Assembly: GCA_945898215.1 (NCBI GenBank)
Contig: CAMDHY010000001.1
Coordinates: 81,001 to 145,000 of the forward strand
Reading direction: 5' to 3'
Length of the DNA: 64,000 nucleotides
Source: Pseudoxanthobacter soli DSM 19599
Lineage (GTDB): Bacteria; Pseudomonadota; Alphaproteobacteria; Rhizobiales; Segnochrobactraceae
Shown: one piece after another, positions 17,861 to 30,113 of the stretch
How the letters are laid out: every line of letters starts with the position of its first letter
Position numbering within the stretch: position 1 is the stretch's first letter
Made by a program: the position numbers and the translations under genes
Notes under the pieces: generated by a model
The model's input: only the letters and a program-made list of their open reading frames with translations
Told to the model about the DNA's origin: nothing
Databases searched by the model: none

Positions 17861-18869
17861 AGTTCAGCATCGCGAGCGGCGGATAGAGCTGGAAGCTCTT
17901 GGCGAGCGGCATGTTGACGATGAGCGAGAAGCGCTTCAGCGTCTCGACAGGGATCATCGCCGGGTTCTTGCCGCCGACCAGGATCTGCTCGGCCTTGGAG
18001 GCGGCGAGCTGGCCCACCGAATAGTAGCGGCAGACGAGCCCCGTCACCGCGCCGCCCGAGCGGATGGCGAGTTCGGTCGCCCCGAAGGTGGGCAGCAGCA
18101 CCTGCTCGCAGATCGGCGTCACCTGCTCGAGGATCGAGCCGAGGAAGGTGTCGGGCACCAGATAGAGCCAGTCGGCGCCCTCCTCCTTGATCTCGCGGAT
18201 CATGGCGTCGAGCCCGTCGGCCACCGGCTTGCCGGCCGCGTCCGTCTTGAACTGCCGCTCGACGAGGCGGAATCCGACCGTCGGCGCCAGCTGGCGCAGT
18301 TCCTCGACGAGCGCCACCGAGTTCTGTTCCGTCGCGGTGTAGAGCACGCCGAGCGAATCGAACGGCCGGTAGGACTGCATGGCGCGCAGCTGCGCGTCGA
18401 GCGGCACGACGTGGAAGGCCCCGGTGACGTTGCGACCCGAGGAATCGAGGCTCGGCACAACCTTGGCGCGCACCGGCGCCGCCACCATCGTGAAGATCAC
18501 CGGCCGGTCGGCGATGTACTTCGCCGGGTCGGACGCATCGAACGGGCCGACTGTCGCGAGCGTCACCGGCGTACCCCAGGTGTAGACGAGGTCCGGCTTC
18601 AGTTCGCGAATCTCGTCGATGAAGCCGGCCACCTTGGTCGGGTCGCGATCGACGTCGCGGCTGATGTACTCGACCGGGATCTGCCGCTGCGCGAGGTAGT
18701 CGCGGAAGCCCGCCTCCACCTCGGTGTCGCCGCGAAAGGTGATCATATAGATGGTGTAGGGGCGCTCGCGCGCCGTCTGCGCAAACAGCGGCCCCGTCGC
18801 CGCAGCGGTGCCGAGGGTGGCACCGGCGGCGATGAGACCGAGCGCCTCACGCCGGTCGATGCGTCTCAT
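17838..18869 (-). CDS. ABC-transporter-type substrate-binding protein (PF04392-like)
   Basis: A 343-residue periplasmic protein of the ABC_sub_bind family. The N-terminus has a twin-arginine-like leader (RRIDRREALGLIAAGATLG) with an alanine-rich h-region. Later blocks include ELKPDLVYTWGTPVTLAT, PVIFTMVAAP and a C-terminal SLIVNMPLAKSFQLYPP typical of the family, which binds amino acids or other small organics. No ABC permease or ATPase gene accompanies it, which suggests that it feeds a ligand signal to the adjacent membrane proteins rather than a transporter. It overlaps the GNAT gene. Confidence 0.85.
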   Translation of the reverse strand: MRRIDRREALGLIAAGATLGTAAATGPLFAQTARERPYTIYMITFRGDTEVEAGFRDYLAQRQIPVEYISRDVDRDPTKVAGFIDEIRELKPDLVYTWGTPVTLATVGPFDASDPAKYIADRPVIFTMVAAPVRAKVVPSLDSSGRNVTGAFHVVPLDAQLRAMQSYRPFDSLGVLYTATEQNSVALVEELRQLAPTVGFRLVERQFKTDAAGKPVADGLDAMIREIKEEGADWLYLVPDTFLGSILEQVTPICEQVLLPTFGATELAIRSGGAVTGLVCRYYSVGQLAASKAEQILVGGKNPAMIPVETLKRFSLIVNMPLAKSFQLYPPLAMLNYAEVIVE

Positions 18870-18998
18870 GTCGCCATCCCCTGCCCAGAATCACGCCGAG
18901 GCTGCCGACGCGGCCTCCGACGGTCCTCTTCACTATCCCAATTCGCCGGGAGCGACCACGCGAGGGGGATTAAATTCTCGTCACGCGGCGGTAGCCTC

Positions 18999-21017
18999 TC
19001 AGCCCCGCTCCATGGCGATCGGCGACGCTCCGCGCGCGTCCGCCAGCACCGCGAACGCGAACAGGACGGCGCCGACGGCGACCACCGCCCCGAGCACGGT
19101 CAGCGTCATGCCCTGGCCGAAGCCGCCGAGCAGCCACGCCGCCAGCAGCGGCCCGATGGCGTTGCCGATCCGCTCGATCACCCGAAAGACGCCGTAGAGC
19201 GTGCCCTCGGAAATCTCCGGGGCGACGCGCCGGCCGATGTCGCCGACAAGCGCCGACTGCGGCGTGATCGACAGCGCCTGGGCGACACCGAGCTGCAGCA
19301 CCGCCGCCGCGGCGCCCCAGGGCTCCGGCCAAAGGAACGGATGCACGACCGCCGAGGCGGCGAGCAGGCCGCCGAGGATGACGAGCACCGGCCGGCGGTT
19401 CTGCACCTGGCTGATCCGCGAGACGAACGGGACGATCACCAGCATCGCCAGCGCATAGAGCATCAGCACGCGGCCGATCGCCGACTGGTCGAAGCCCTCG
19501 TCGGACAGCACCAGCGGCACCATGAAGAAGACGAGGCCGGCGAGGATCAGCTTCGCCGGCAGCGCGCAGCCGATCAGGAGCAGGCCCATCGTCGGCCGCA
19601 GCACTACCTTCAGGATGTCGCGGAACGAGACGCTGGCGAGCCGCTCCGTCGTCTTGCCGGTGTCGTCGGACAGCGCCAGCCGCGCGGTCATCACCGCGGC
19701 GAGGCTAAGGGCGGCCGAGACCATGAACGTCAGCCGGATGCCGATGCGGTCGGCGAAGATGCCGCCGATCAACGGCCCGCACAGCGCCGCCACCATGATG
19801 GAGGTGACAAGGAGCGCCAGGCCGCGGGCGCGGTTGAGGCCGCCGGTGTGGTCGATGATGTAGCCCTGCGCCGAGACGAAGACGGCGGCGTAGCCGACGG
19901 CGGTGAGCGAGCGGAAGGCGAGGATCTGCCAGAGGTCGGCCGCGAGCGCGGTGCCGACGAAGCCGACGACGGCGGCGGTCGCCCCGAGGCGCAGCGCCCG
20001 CCCGCGCCCGATGCGCTCCGTCACAGTGTTCAGCCATGGCTGAAGCACCGCCACGATCAGCATGAACAGCACGATCGGCAGGCTGATCACCATCTCCCGC
20101 GACAGCCCGGGCACGGTGCTCGCCACCTCGCCGATGAAGGTCGGCAGGAACGGCCGCGTCATCTCCTCGGCGAAGAAGAACAGGAACAGCGGCGCCCGCA
20201 CCGCGAACACCCGGAGCGGCGGCTCGACCCGCTCGCGCGTAAGGCGGAACTTGCGGTCGATGGCGTCGAGCTCGACCATCGCCTCGGCGTCGCGGCGTTC
20301 GAAGGCGGCCTCGCGCAGTTCCTTCTGCCGCATCCGCAGCGCCGTGATGCGGCGGTCGATGCCGGTGACGATCTCGCCCAGGCGCCCGCCGCCCGGCTGC
20401 TGCTGGTGGTGGCGGGCGAGGTCGCCGCGGCGCAGCGAATCGAGGCGCTGGCCGATGGCCCGCAGCGACGAGCCGGCCCCCATCGCGAACGCAAAGGCGA
20501 TGAGCTCGAGCGTCACCAGCACCGAGACCAGCAGCACCACGGCGACGTCGAGCCAGAGATCGAGCACGAAGGCTTCGGTGACGGTGTCGGGAATGCCGAT
20601 CGCCACGCGGCCGAGGTCCTCGCCGCCGGCCGAGGCGATCGGTAGCGCGACGTAGCGCATGCCGACCGGGAGTCCATCGAGGCCGCGCAGGGGTTCGCCG
20701 GCCGAGGTGTTGCGCATGGCGAGCGCGATGACGCGGCCGCCCGGATCGAGAAGCGCCAGCGCCCCGAATTCGGAGCTCTCGGCGAGCGCCGTCTGGAACA
20801 CCGCGTCGACGCCGACGAGGTTCTCGAGGTCCATGCCGTAGCGGTCGGCCTGGGCGACGAGCTGCGACAGCGAGCGCCCGACGACCTCCGCCTTGCGGTC
20901 GAGCGCGGGCAGCAGGATGCCCTCGGCGGTGACGAGCGTCCGCCACGAGATCACCGCGAGCGCGGCGACGAGGACGACCGTGATGCAGGTTAGGACGATG
21001 ACGTCGAAACGGCGCAT
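18999..21017 (-). CDS. membrane sensor domain fused to an MFS-like transporter
   Basis: A 672-residue fusion. A first membrane helix (about 7-27) leads into a periplasmic domain with GMDL at 61-64, a second helix lies near 158-185, and a cytoplasmic HAMP-like and coiled linker covers about 190-265. About 12 helices of the major facilitator type follow (RAPLFLFFFAEEMTRPFLP, GRGRALRLGATAAVVGFVGT, then GALIDRIG-like loops such as GGIFADRIGIRLTFM). Fusing a sensor module to an MFS body is unusual. The gene follows its small partner with a two-base gap. No binding-site residues can be named, so transport or signalling is uncertain. Confidence 0.8.
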   Translation of the reverse strand: MRRFDVIVLTCITVVLVAALAVISWRTLVTAEGILLPALDRKAEVVGRSLSQLVAQADRYGMDLENLVGVDAVFQTALAESSEFGALALLDPGGRVIALAMRNTSAGEPLRGLDGLPVGMRYVALPIASAGGEDLGRVAIGIPDTVTEAFVLDLWLDVAVVLLVSVLVTLELIAFAFAMGAGSSLRAIGQRLDSLRRGDLARHHQQQPGGGRLGEIVTGIDRRITALRMRQKELREAAFERRDAEAMVELDAIDRKFRLTRERVEPPLRVFAVRAPLFLFFFAEEMTRPFLPTFIGEVASTVPGLSREMVISLPIVLFMLIVAVLQPWLNTVTERIGRGRALRLGATAAVVGFVGTALAADLWQILAFRSLTAVGYAAVFVSAQGYIIDHTGGLNRARGLALLVTSIMVAALCGPLIGGIFADRIGIRLTFMVSAALSLAAVMTARLALSDDTGKTTERLASVSFRDILKVVLRPTMGLLLIGCALPAKLILAGLVFFMVPLVLSDEGFDQSAIGRVLMLYALAMLVIVPFVSRISQVQNRRPVLVILGGLLAASAVVHPFLWPEPWGAAAAVLQLGVAQALSITPQSALVGDIGRRVAPEISEGTLYGVFRVIERIGNAIGPLLAAWLLGGFGQGMTLTVLGAVVAVGAVLFAFAVLADARGASPIAMERG

Positions 21018-21019
21018 CT

Positions 21020-21700
21020 CTACTCCCCGCGCCGATCGCCAAGACGCGCAGTGATCGCCGCGTGCGCCGTCTCGACCTCCGCGATGGCCCAGCCGAAGGC
21101 GTCGTCGGCGCTCTCGGTCGCATCGTCGGCGAGCCGCGCCGCGCCGAGCGCCTGCGCGTAGAAGGCACGCAGCGGCACCAGGATGACGATCGCCGAGATC
21201 AAAACGGCGAGCAGCCCGGTGATCGCTGCCGTTCGCTCGACGGTCTCGGCGACGCCGTCGAGCTGGCGCTGGATGCGCGTCATCGAGCCGCGCGCCAGGA
21301 CGGTTCCGACGGGCACCCCGAAATCGTTGGCGACGATGCGCGACCGCACGTCGACGGTGCCGTCCAGCGTGGCAATGTCGGTGCCGATGCGGTTCGGATC
21401 GCTCGAGAACAGCACCTTGCCGTCGGCGCCGGCGACGTCGATCGAATTGAGCAGCGGGTCGTTCGACTGCTCACGCGACAGGAGGGGCGTCAGCGTGTCC
21501 TGCCCGGCGAGCGGCAGCCCGAAGCTCAGCGCCACCTCGATGTCGGAGCCGATTCGGTTCGCGAGCTGGTCGAACCGCGAATGCACCAGGCCGATGTAGA
21601 TGATGCGGATGCTGCCGAAGTTGAGGTAGGCGCCGAGCGCGATCGCGCCCACCGCGACGGGCGCGATCGTCAGGAGCAGGATGATCGCCAGTCGCCGCAT
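21020..21700 (-). CDS. two-helix membrane protein with the shared periplasmic domain
   Basis: A 226-residue unrecognised protein with membrane helices at about 5-26 and 152-175, a periplasmic domain between them, and a short cytoplasmic tail. The periplasmic domain has GLPL at 61-64 followed by DVAGADGKVLFSSDP. The same pattern and spacing occur in three other proteins of this cluster, so it is a paralogous sensor. It has no kinase or effector domain of its own and lies two bases upstream of the MFS fusion gene, so a complex is likely. The function is inferred only. Confidence 0.75.
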   Translation of the reverse strand: MRRLAIILLLTIAPVAVGAIALGAYLNFGSIRIIYIGLVHSRFDQLANRIGSDIEVALSFGLPLAGQDTLTPLLSREQSNDPLLNSIDVAGADGKVLFSSDPNRIGTDIATLDGTVDVRSRIVANDFGVPVGTVLARGSMTRIQRQLDGVAETVERTAAITGLLAVLISAIVILVPLRAFYAQALGAARLADDATESADDAFGWAIAEVETAHAAITARLGDRRGE

Positions 21701-21906
21701 GCCTCAGCCCCGAACCGTCCCTCAGCGTCCCATTCGATAGGAGAATCAGCCGGTTCGGCAAGCTCTCGAAGCCGCCCTCCCGCCGCCCCTGCCGCCGCGG
21801 CGACCTGCGCCGCGACCGCTCGCTTGCCTGGCGACGGTGGCGACGGCCCATTGCATTGGCTAGCATACCGCTAGCATAGTCCGCCGCCCTCCTGCGAGGA
21901 GCCTGC

Positions 21907-22671
21907 TTGCAAATCCGCCTGACGTTCCAGCGCCGGCTCGCGTTGATGGTCGCCGCCGCGACCGTCACGGTGATCGCCCTCGTCGCGACCGTCGGCGTCG
22001 GCGTCGTCGAGCGGGCGCATCGCGACCTTATCGATTCGCGCCTCGAGTTCGTGCTCACCACGCTCGACGGCACCATCGAGGCGAGCCTCGACCTCGGCTT
22101 GCCGCTCGGCGAGCTACGCGAGATCGAGGACCTGCTGGAGCGCACCCTCTCGGCCGAGCCCGGCATCGAGGCGATCGAGGTGTTCGACGCCACCGGCGTC
22201 TCCCGCTTCGGCACCGACCGCGGCGCCGCCAACGAGCCGATCCCCCACGCCTGGGTGACCGCCATCCGCAACAATCGCTCCGACCCGCTATGGCGTGCTG
22301 TCGATCGCGGCGGCCTCACCATCGGCGCCCCGATCCTCACCGACTTCGGCGCCATCGCCGGCGACGTCGCGATCGTCGTGCCGCTCGACCTCCTGGAGCG
22401 CTCGCCCGTCGACGCGGGCATCGTCTTCCTCCTGACGCTCGGCCCCGCGCTCGCGGCGATCGCGATCGTGCTGATCGCGGTGGTGCTGGCGGCCCGTCCG
22501 GCGGCCCGTGTATTCGACACGATGGCAGGCGATGTCGCGGCCGGCCGGGTACCGACCGGCGGCGGCGTGCTCACCGCGGCGGCCGCCGCGGCGGTGGCAC
22601 GGATCGCCGCCACCGGCGAATCGGTCGGCCGGGCCGACCGCATCCTGCAGGCGATCGATGCGGAAATCTGA
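21907..22671 (+). CDS. two-helix membrane protein with the shared periplasmic domain
   Basis: A 254-residue protein on the opposite strand from its paralogue at 21020-21700. Membrane helices are at about 12-34 and 172-197, and GLPL is at 64-67 with VFDATGVSRFGTD after it. The start is TTG at 21907, preceded by GAGGAG at a good distance; no in-frame ATG gives a sensible N-terminus. The cytoplasmic tail is short and Ala-rich. It overlaps the next gene by 14 bp. Together with 21020-21700 it forms a divergent pair around a shared promoter region of about 200 bp. Confidence 0.72.
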   Translation: MQIRLTFQRRLALMVAAATVTVIALVATVGVGVVERAHRDLIDSRLEFVLTTLDGTIEASLDLGLPLGELREIEDLLERTLSAEPGIEAIEVFDATGVSRFGTDRGAANEPIPHAWVTAIRNNRSDPLWRAVDRGGLTIGAPILTDFGAIAGDVAIVVPLDLLERSPVDAGIVFLLTLGPALAAIAIVLIAVVLAARPAARVFDTMAGDVAAGRVPTGGGVLTAAAAAAVARIAATGESVGRADRILQAIDAEI

Positions 22672-24523
22672 CGTGCGCCGGACCACCGATCCGGCCCGCG
22701 GCGACCGTTTCGCCGTCCTCGTCGGCCTCGTCGTCGGCCTCGCCATCGCCCTCGCCTCGGCGGCGACGCTCTACCTCATCGAGCGCACCCACCACGACGA
22801 CCTGGCGCTGACGACCGAACGCGTGACGCGCTCCATCGGCAGCGCCGTCGCCGACACCGTCGGGCGCGCCGTCGGCTTCGGCCTTCCGCTGCGCGCCCTC
22901 TACGGCGTCGACGCCTATCTGGAGGACATCATCCGCCGCAATCCGGAGGTCGCCGCCATCGCCATCGCCGACGACAGCGGCGAGACGCTGTTCTCCGTGC
23001 CGGCCGAGGCGCCTCCGGGAACACCGATCTCCGTTCAGATCCCAGTCGGCGCGGCGGCCGTCGGCCTCATCGTCGTGACTCCGTCGCAGCGCATCCTCGA
23101 CGTCGTTGCCCGCACCCTCGCCGTCACCGTGTTGAGCGCCAGCCTGTTCGGCGCCCTCCTCGCCGGCATCCTGGCGCGCGCCTTCGCCGCCGAGCGCATC
23201 GACCTGCGCCAGGGCCGGCTCATCGCCTCGCTGCGGTCGCTCGCCCGCGGCGGCTTCGGTGACTATTCGCCCGTCGGCGGCGACAGCCCTCTCCAGCGCC
23301 TCGGCGCCGCTTTTGCGCGGCGCCTCGCCCCCGTCCGTCGCGAGGCGCGCCAGGCGCTGGCGCTCGCCGACGAGATCCGCGCCGTCGACTTCGATGCGAG
23401 CCTCGGCCCGCGCGTCGACGAGGCGCTCGCCCCGATCGAGGGAAAGATCCGCTTCGACGCCACCCATCCGCCGAGCCGGCGGCGCACCTGGAAGGGCTGG
23501 TGGGCGGTGCCGCTGCTCCTCCTCGGCACCTCGGTGCACCCGCTGGTGCCGAGCTTCGCCTTCGACCGCCTCGACCCGGGCCTCATGCAGTCCCTGGAGG
23601 TGTCGGCGTCCGTCGCCGCCCAGTTCCTCGGCTGCGCCCTCGGCCTCCTCGCCGCCCTCGTGCTGGCCAGCCGGTCGGCGGCCGCGACCGTCGGCTTCGG
23701 CACGCTGCTCGCCGGCACCGCCACTGCGGCGACGGCGATCATCCGCGACCCGACGATCTTCCTCGCCCTGCGCTTCTGCGCCGGGCTCGGCCTCTGGGCG
23801 GCGCTGTGGGTGGTGCTGCTGCAGCCCGGCTTCCGGCTGCGCCGCCCGTGGTTCTGGAGCCTGATGGTGCTCGCGGCGCTTGCCGGCTCCGGCCTGGGCG
23901 GCCTCGTCGCCGAGGCGCTCGGTCGCCGTGACGCCTTCGCATCGGCGGGCGTCAGCCTCGTCGTGCTCGGTCTCGCGATTCTCGCCTTGGTCGAGCGGCC
24001 CCGCAGCGTGCCGCGCCTGCGTCTCGGCCGGCGCCCCGGCGAACTCGTCGCGGTCGCCACCGCCTTTGCCGTCGCCATGACCTGGCTCGAGCTCGCGCTC
24101 GGCACCGGCGACATCCGCTACAGTTATGCCGAGCTCGGCCTGCACTTCTGCCTGACGGGCGTCGCCGCCGCGGGCGTCTTCGTCATCCGCCGCCATCCCG
24201 CTCCGGCACTCGCGCTCGTCGTCGCCGCCGCTGGTCCCGCACTCGGCGCGCTCGTGCCGGACGCCGCGATCGCGGCGAGCCTTCTCGTCGGCCTCGGCGG
24301 TGCGATGGCGCTGTCGGCGGTGGGCGAGCGCGTCTGGGCTCCGGAGGGTGCGTTGGCGGCGATGGTCGGCTGCGTTGCCGGAGCGGCCTTCGCGGCGGGC
24401 GCCGCCTGGTTCGATGTCGAGCCGGCCTTCGCCGCCGCGGCCGTCGGCGTCGTCGGTGCGATGCTGACGGCCGTGCTGACGATGCGCGGTCCCGCCGTCG
24501 CTCCCGCCCGGCCAGGAGCCTGA
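22658..24523 (+). CDS. membrane sensor domain fused to a divergent MFS-like module
   Basis: A 621-residue fusion parallel to 18999-21017. A first helix (about 19-41) and periplasmic domain carry GLPL at 75-78 and IADDSGETLFSVP. A helix near 142-168 and a linker follow, then about 12 membrane helices from residue 270 on. The MFS-like part lacks clear MFS loop motifs and is Ala/Leu-rich, so it may be a degenerate or purely signalling module. The ATG at 22658 overlaps the previous gene by 14 bp; a GTG at 22673 is the alternative. The phosphatase gene starts within two bases after its stop. Confidence 0.7.
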   Translation: MRKSDVRRTTDPARGDRFAVLVGLVVGLAIALASAATLYLIERTHHDDLALTTERVTRSIGSAVADTVGRAVGFGLPLRALYGVDAYLEDIIRRNPEVAAIAIADDSGETLFSVPAEAPPGTPISVQIPVGAAAVGLIVVTPSQRILDVVARTLAVTVLSASLFGALLAGILARAFAAERIDLRQGRLIASLRSLARGGFGDYSPVGGDSPLQRLGAAFARRLAPVRREARQALALADEIRAVDFDASLGPRVDEALAPIEGKIRFDATHPPSRRRTWKGWWAVPLLLLGTSVHPLVPSFAFDRLDPGLMQSLEVSASVAAQFLGCALGLLAALVLASRSAAATVGFGTLLAGTATAATAIIRDPTIFLALRFCAGLGLWAALWVVLLQPGFRLRRPWFWSLMVLAALAGSGLGGLVAEALGRRDAFASAGVSLVVLGLAILALVERPRSVPRLRLGRRPGELVAVATAFAVAMTWLELALGTGDIRYSYAELGLHFCLTGVAAAGVFVIRRHPAPALALVVAAAGPALGALVPDAAIAASLLVGLGGAMALSAVGERVWAPEGALAAMVGCVAGAAFAAGAAWFDVEPAFAAAAVGVVGAMLTAVLTMRGPAVAPARPGA

Positions 24524-24524
24524 T

Positions 24525-26663
<2,139 letters not shown>

Positions 26664-28067
26664 GCGAGACATCGCTCGAGCAGCACCGCAGCAGAGCGGT
26701 CCTCGGGCTCCATCTCGAGACATGTCCGGAAGCGCTCGGCCGCCGTGTCCGGCAGCCCGTGCGAGAGCGCCGTGACGCCACGCTCGTGTAGCTCGATCAG
26801 TCGCAGGTGGTCGTCCGAAACGCTACGGGCGCGGCCGATCAGCGCATGGATCGGCTCGATCGCACTGCGGCCGCGCAGTGCCACATGATCGACCTTGCGG
26901 AAGACGAAGGCGTCGCCGGCGGCGGCACGGGTGTCGTGCGCGACGAGCACGCGCTGGCCGTAGCGCTTGGCCGCCTCTTGCAGCCGCGCCGCGACGTTGA
27001 CGGCATTCCCAATCACCGTGAAGTTGCGGCTCTGCTCGGCGCCGATGTCGCCGGCGATCACCGCGCCGGTGCCGATGCCGATCGCCACATCGATCGCCTC
27101 CGCCCCTGCCACGCCGCTCTCAGCGAGCTCGCGGCGCAGAGCCGGCAGGCTCTCGAGCTGGCCAAGTGCCGCATTGCAGGCGTCGATCGCCTGCTGGCCG
27201 GCATCGGTGAACGGCGGACCCCAGCACGCCATCACGGCGTCGCCGATGAACTTGTCGGTGATGCCGCCCGCCGCCCCGATCGGGATGGTCATGGCGGTTA
27301 GGAAGCGGTTCAGCACCGAGACGAGGCTTTCCGGGTCGAGCCGCTCCGACCAGCCGGTGAAGTCGCGCAGGTCGGCGAACGACACCGTCTTCACCTGCCG
27401 GGCGCCCTTCAGGTCCTCGACGCCGCCGCGATCGAGGATGCGATCGACGATCCGCGGGTCGACATATTCCCCGAACAGCCGCTTCAGCTTGCGCCGCTTG
27501 CGCTGCTCGGTGATGTCGGAGAACACCACGATGACGCCCTGGCGCTCCACGTTGCCGTCGCGCTCCAGCATCAGGAACGTGGAGGTCACGTGCAGGTCGA
27601 CCCGATGGCCGCCGACCATCACCGTCACCTCGCGGCTGTGGGTCGCCTCATTCTCGTAGACGGCTTTCAGCACCACCTCGTTGAAGTCGTCGAAGCTCTC
27701 CTCCATGAGGAAGACCTCGCCGAACGACTGGCCGACGGTCGCCGCCGGGTCGAGCCCGAGGATGCGGCCGGCCGCGGCATTGAAGGTGATGATGCGGCCC
27801 TTGAGGTCGATCGTGGCGACCCCGTCGCGCATGTTGGCGAGGATCTTCTCGTAGATCAGGCAGCCCAGTCCGCCGTCCACGCCGCCCACGATCGTTCGCC
27901 TCGCCACCTTCCGCCGCCGCGGCACCATAGCCCGACTCGGCACCCCGGGGGAAACCCGTGGCCGGGCGCGCCGGACGTCGCGGGGCCGCGCTGTCGGAAC
28001 GTCGTCCGCCCGTTCGTCTTTGAAGGAGGCGGGGCTGCGGCGGCCCCGCCCAACGGGAGAGCGTCAG

Positions 28068-28490
28068 ATGCGTGTGATGGTGATGGTGAAGGCGACGGCC
28101 GACAGCGAAGCCGGCCTGATGCCCGAGACCGAGATGTTCGAGGCGATGCACGCCTTCAACGAACAGCTGATCGAAGCCGGCATCATGGTGAGCGGCGACG
28201 GCCTGAAGCCCTCGTCGCTGGGCAAACGGATCGCCTTCGACGGGACGAGCCGCACCGTCATAGACGGCTCGTTCGCCGAGACGAAGGAACTCGTCGCAGG
28301 CTTCTGGATCTGGAACGTCGCCGACATGGACGAGGCGGTCGCCTGGGTGAAACGCTGCCCCAACCCGATGCCCGGTCCGAGCGAGATCGAGATCCGCCCG
28401 TTCTACGAGGCGTCCGACTTCGGCGAGACCTTCACGCCGGAGCTCGCCGCCCAGGAGGCCGCGATGCGCGACAAGCTCGCCGGCCGCTGA
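28068..28490 (+). CDS. YciI-related (DGPF) family protein
   Basis: A 140-residue protein opening MRVMVMVKATADSEAGLM, with the YCII-domain pattern of an alpha-beta fold and a conserved core (DGLKPSSLGKRIAF, PFYEASDFGE). Members are small cytoplasmic enzymes or regulators of largely unknown activity; some are found with ECF sigma factors. The ATG at 28068 has GGAGAG upstream. Just before it (28028-28050) an 8-bp-stem GC hairpin is present, significance unknown. A stand-alone gene. Confidence 0.82.
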   Translation: MRVMVMVKATADSEAGLMPETEMFEAMHAFNEQLIEAGIMVSGDGLKPSSLGKRIAFDGTSRTVIDGSFAETKELVAGFWIWNVADMDEAVAWVKRCPNPMPGPSEIEIRPFYEASDFGETFTPELAAQEAAMRDKLAGR

Positions 28491-28538
28491 CCCCCACGGG
28501 GTACGGCCGGCGGTCTCGCCGGGGGCGCCTGCCCGGTC

Positions 28539-30113
28539 TTACTCGGCCGCCTCCGCCGCCGGCAGCGGGTCCTTCCACGACAGCCGCGGCGACCGCGCCG
28601 CCCGCGTCTCGTCGAGGCGGCGGCGCGGCGCGAGCCGCGGCGCCTGGCGGAAACGCTCGGTGTCGCCGGCCTTTGCCGCCATGGCCAGGTCCCGCAGCGT
28701 CGCGATGAACAGGTCGAGGCTCGCGAGCGATTCCGACTCCGTCGGCTCGATCAGCATCGCCCCATGCACGACGAGCGGGAAGTACATCGTCATCGGGTGG
28801 TAGCCCTCGTCGATCATCGCCTTGGCGAAGTCGAGGGTGGAAACCCCCGTCCCTTCCAGCGACGAATCGTCGAACAGCACCTCGTGCATGCACGGCCGGC
28901 CACCATAGGGGGCGTTGAACAGGTCGCTGAGCCGCGCCTTGACGTAGTTCGCCGACAGCACCGCGTCCTCGGATGCCTGCCGCAGCCCGTCGGCGCCGTG
29001 CGCCAGCATGTAGGCGAGCGCGCGGACGTACATGCCCATCTGGCCGTGGAAGGCGGTGAGCCGGCCGAACGGCGTCTCGGCTTCGGCGAGCCCCTCCTCC
29101 GTCTCGACGAGCACCGGCTCGCCGGCGTCGAGCCGGATGAACGGCAGCGGCGCGAACGGCGCCAACGCCTTCGAGAGCACCACCGGCCCCGAGCCCGGAC
29201 CGCCGCCGCCGTGCGGGGTCGAGAACGTCTTGTGCAGGTTGATGTGCATGGCGTCGACGCCGAGGTCACCCGGCCGCACCTTGCCGACGATGGCGTTGAA
29301 GTTCGCCCCGTCGCCGTAGAAGAACGCGCCCGCCGCGTGCACGGCCTCGGCGATCTCGACGATGTCGCGCTCGAACAGGCCGCACGTGTTCGGGTTGGTC
29401 AGCATGATCGCAGCGACGTCGGGCGACAGCAGCGCCTTGACGGCGGCCGGATCGACGGTGCCGTCCTCGCGCGCGGGCACCGGCACCACCTTGTAGCCGA
29501 GCTGGGCGGCGGTGGCCGGGTTGGTGCCGTGCGCGGATTCCGGCACCAGCACGATCGAGCGGCTCTCGCCGCGCGCCGCCAGCGCCGCCTTGATCGCCAT
29601 CATGCCGCAGAGTTCGCCGTGCGCCCCCGCCTTCGGCGACAGCGCCACAGCGGCCATGCCGGTCATCGTTAGCAGCCAGTGCGACAGCTCCTGCATCAGC
29701 TGGACGGCGCCCTTCACCGTCGACAGCGGCTGCAGCGGGTGGATGTCGGCGAAGCCCGCAAGCCGCACCATCGCCTCGTTCAGCCGCGGATTGTGCTTCA
29801 TCGTGCACGAGCCGAGCGGATAAAGCCCGAGGTCGATCGCGTAGTTCTGCCGCGACAGCCGCACGTAGTGGCGCACCGCCTCGGGCTCGGTCAGGCCCGG
29901 CAGGCCGAGCGGCGCCCGGCGGGCGTGCTTGCCGAGGCGGCTCGCAGCCTTCGGCGCCGGCGGCAGGTCGACGCCGCTAACGTCGGGCCGGCCGATCTCG
30001 AAGATCAGCGCCTCCTCGATCTGCAGGCCGCGGTTGCCGGTGAAGGTCGCGACCGGGGTGGCGGCCTCGGCTTCGGCCGGGCGGGTCGGGCGTCCCTGGG
30101 TGTTCATCATCAC
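28539..30113 (-). CDS. gcvPB: glycine dehydrogenase (decarboxylating) subunit 2
   Basis: A 524-residue PLP subunit of the glycine cleavage P protein. The PLP lysine is in [18 protein letters not shown], with the family's glycine-rich stretch after it. Its ATG overlaps the stop of gcvPA by four bases (ATGA), so the two subunits are coupled and made in equal amounts. It decarboxylates glycine and passes the aminomethyl group to lipoyl-GcvH. It is the last gene of the riboswitch-controlled operon. The C-terminal 20 residues ([18 protein letters not shown]) are a low-complexity tail. Confidence 0.95.
   Translation of the reverse strand: MMMNTQGRPTRPAEAEAATPVATFTGNRGLQIEEALIFEIGRPDVSGVDLPPAPKAASRLGKHARRAPLGLPGLTEPEAVRHYVRLSRQNYAIDLGLYPLGSCTMKHNPRLNEAMVRLAGFADIHPLQPLSTVKGAVQLMQELSHWLLTMTGMAAVALSPKAGAHGELCGMMAIKAALAARGESRSIVLVPESAHGTNPATAAQLGYKVVPVPAREDGTVDPAAVKALLSPDVAAIMLTNPNTCGLFERDIVEIAEAVHAAGAFFYGDGANFNAIVGKVRPGDLGVDAMHINLHKTFSTPHGGGGPGSGPVVLSKALAPFAPLPFIRLDAGEPVLVETEEGLAEAETPFGRLTAFHGQMGMYVRALAYMLAHGADGLRQASEDAVLSANYVKARLSDLFNAPYGGRPCMHEVLFDDSSLEGTGVSTLDFAKAMIDEGYHPMTMYFPLVVHGAMLIEPTESESLASLDLFIATLRDLAMAAKAGDTERFRQAPRLAPRRRLDETRAARSPRLSWKDPLPAAEAAE

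Noticed and set aside
28028..28050. Hairpin before the YciI-type gene as a riboswitch or attenuator
   Set aside because: An 8-bp GC stem alone is too weak a signal in such a GC-rich genome and no conserved motif is visible.
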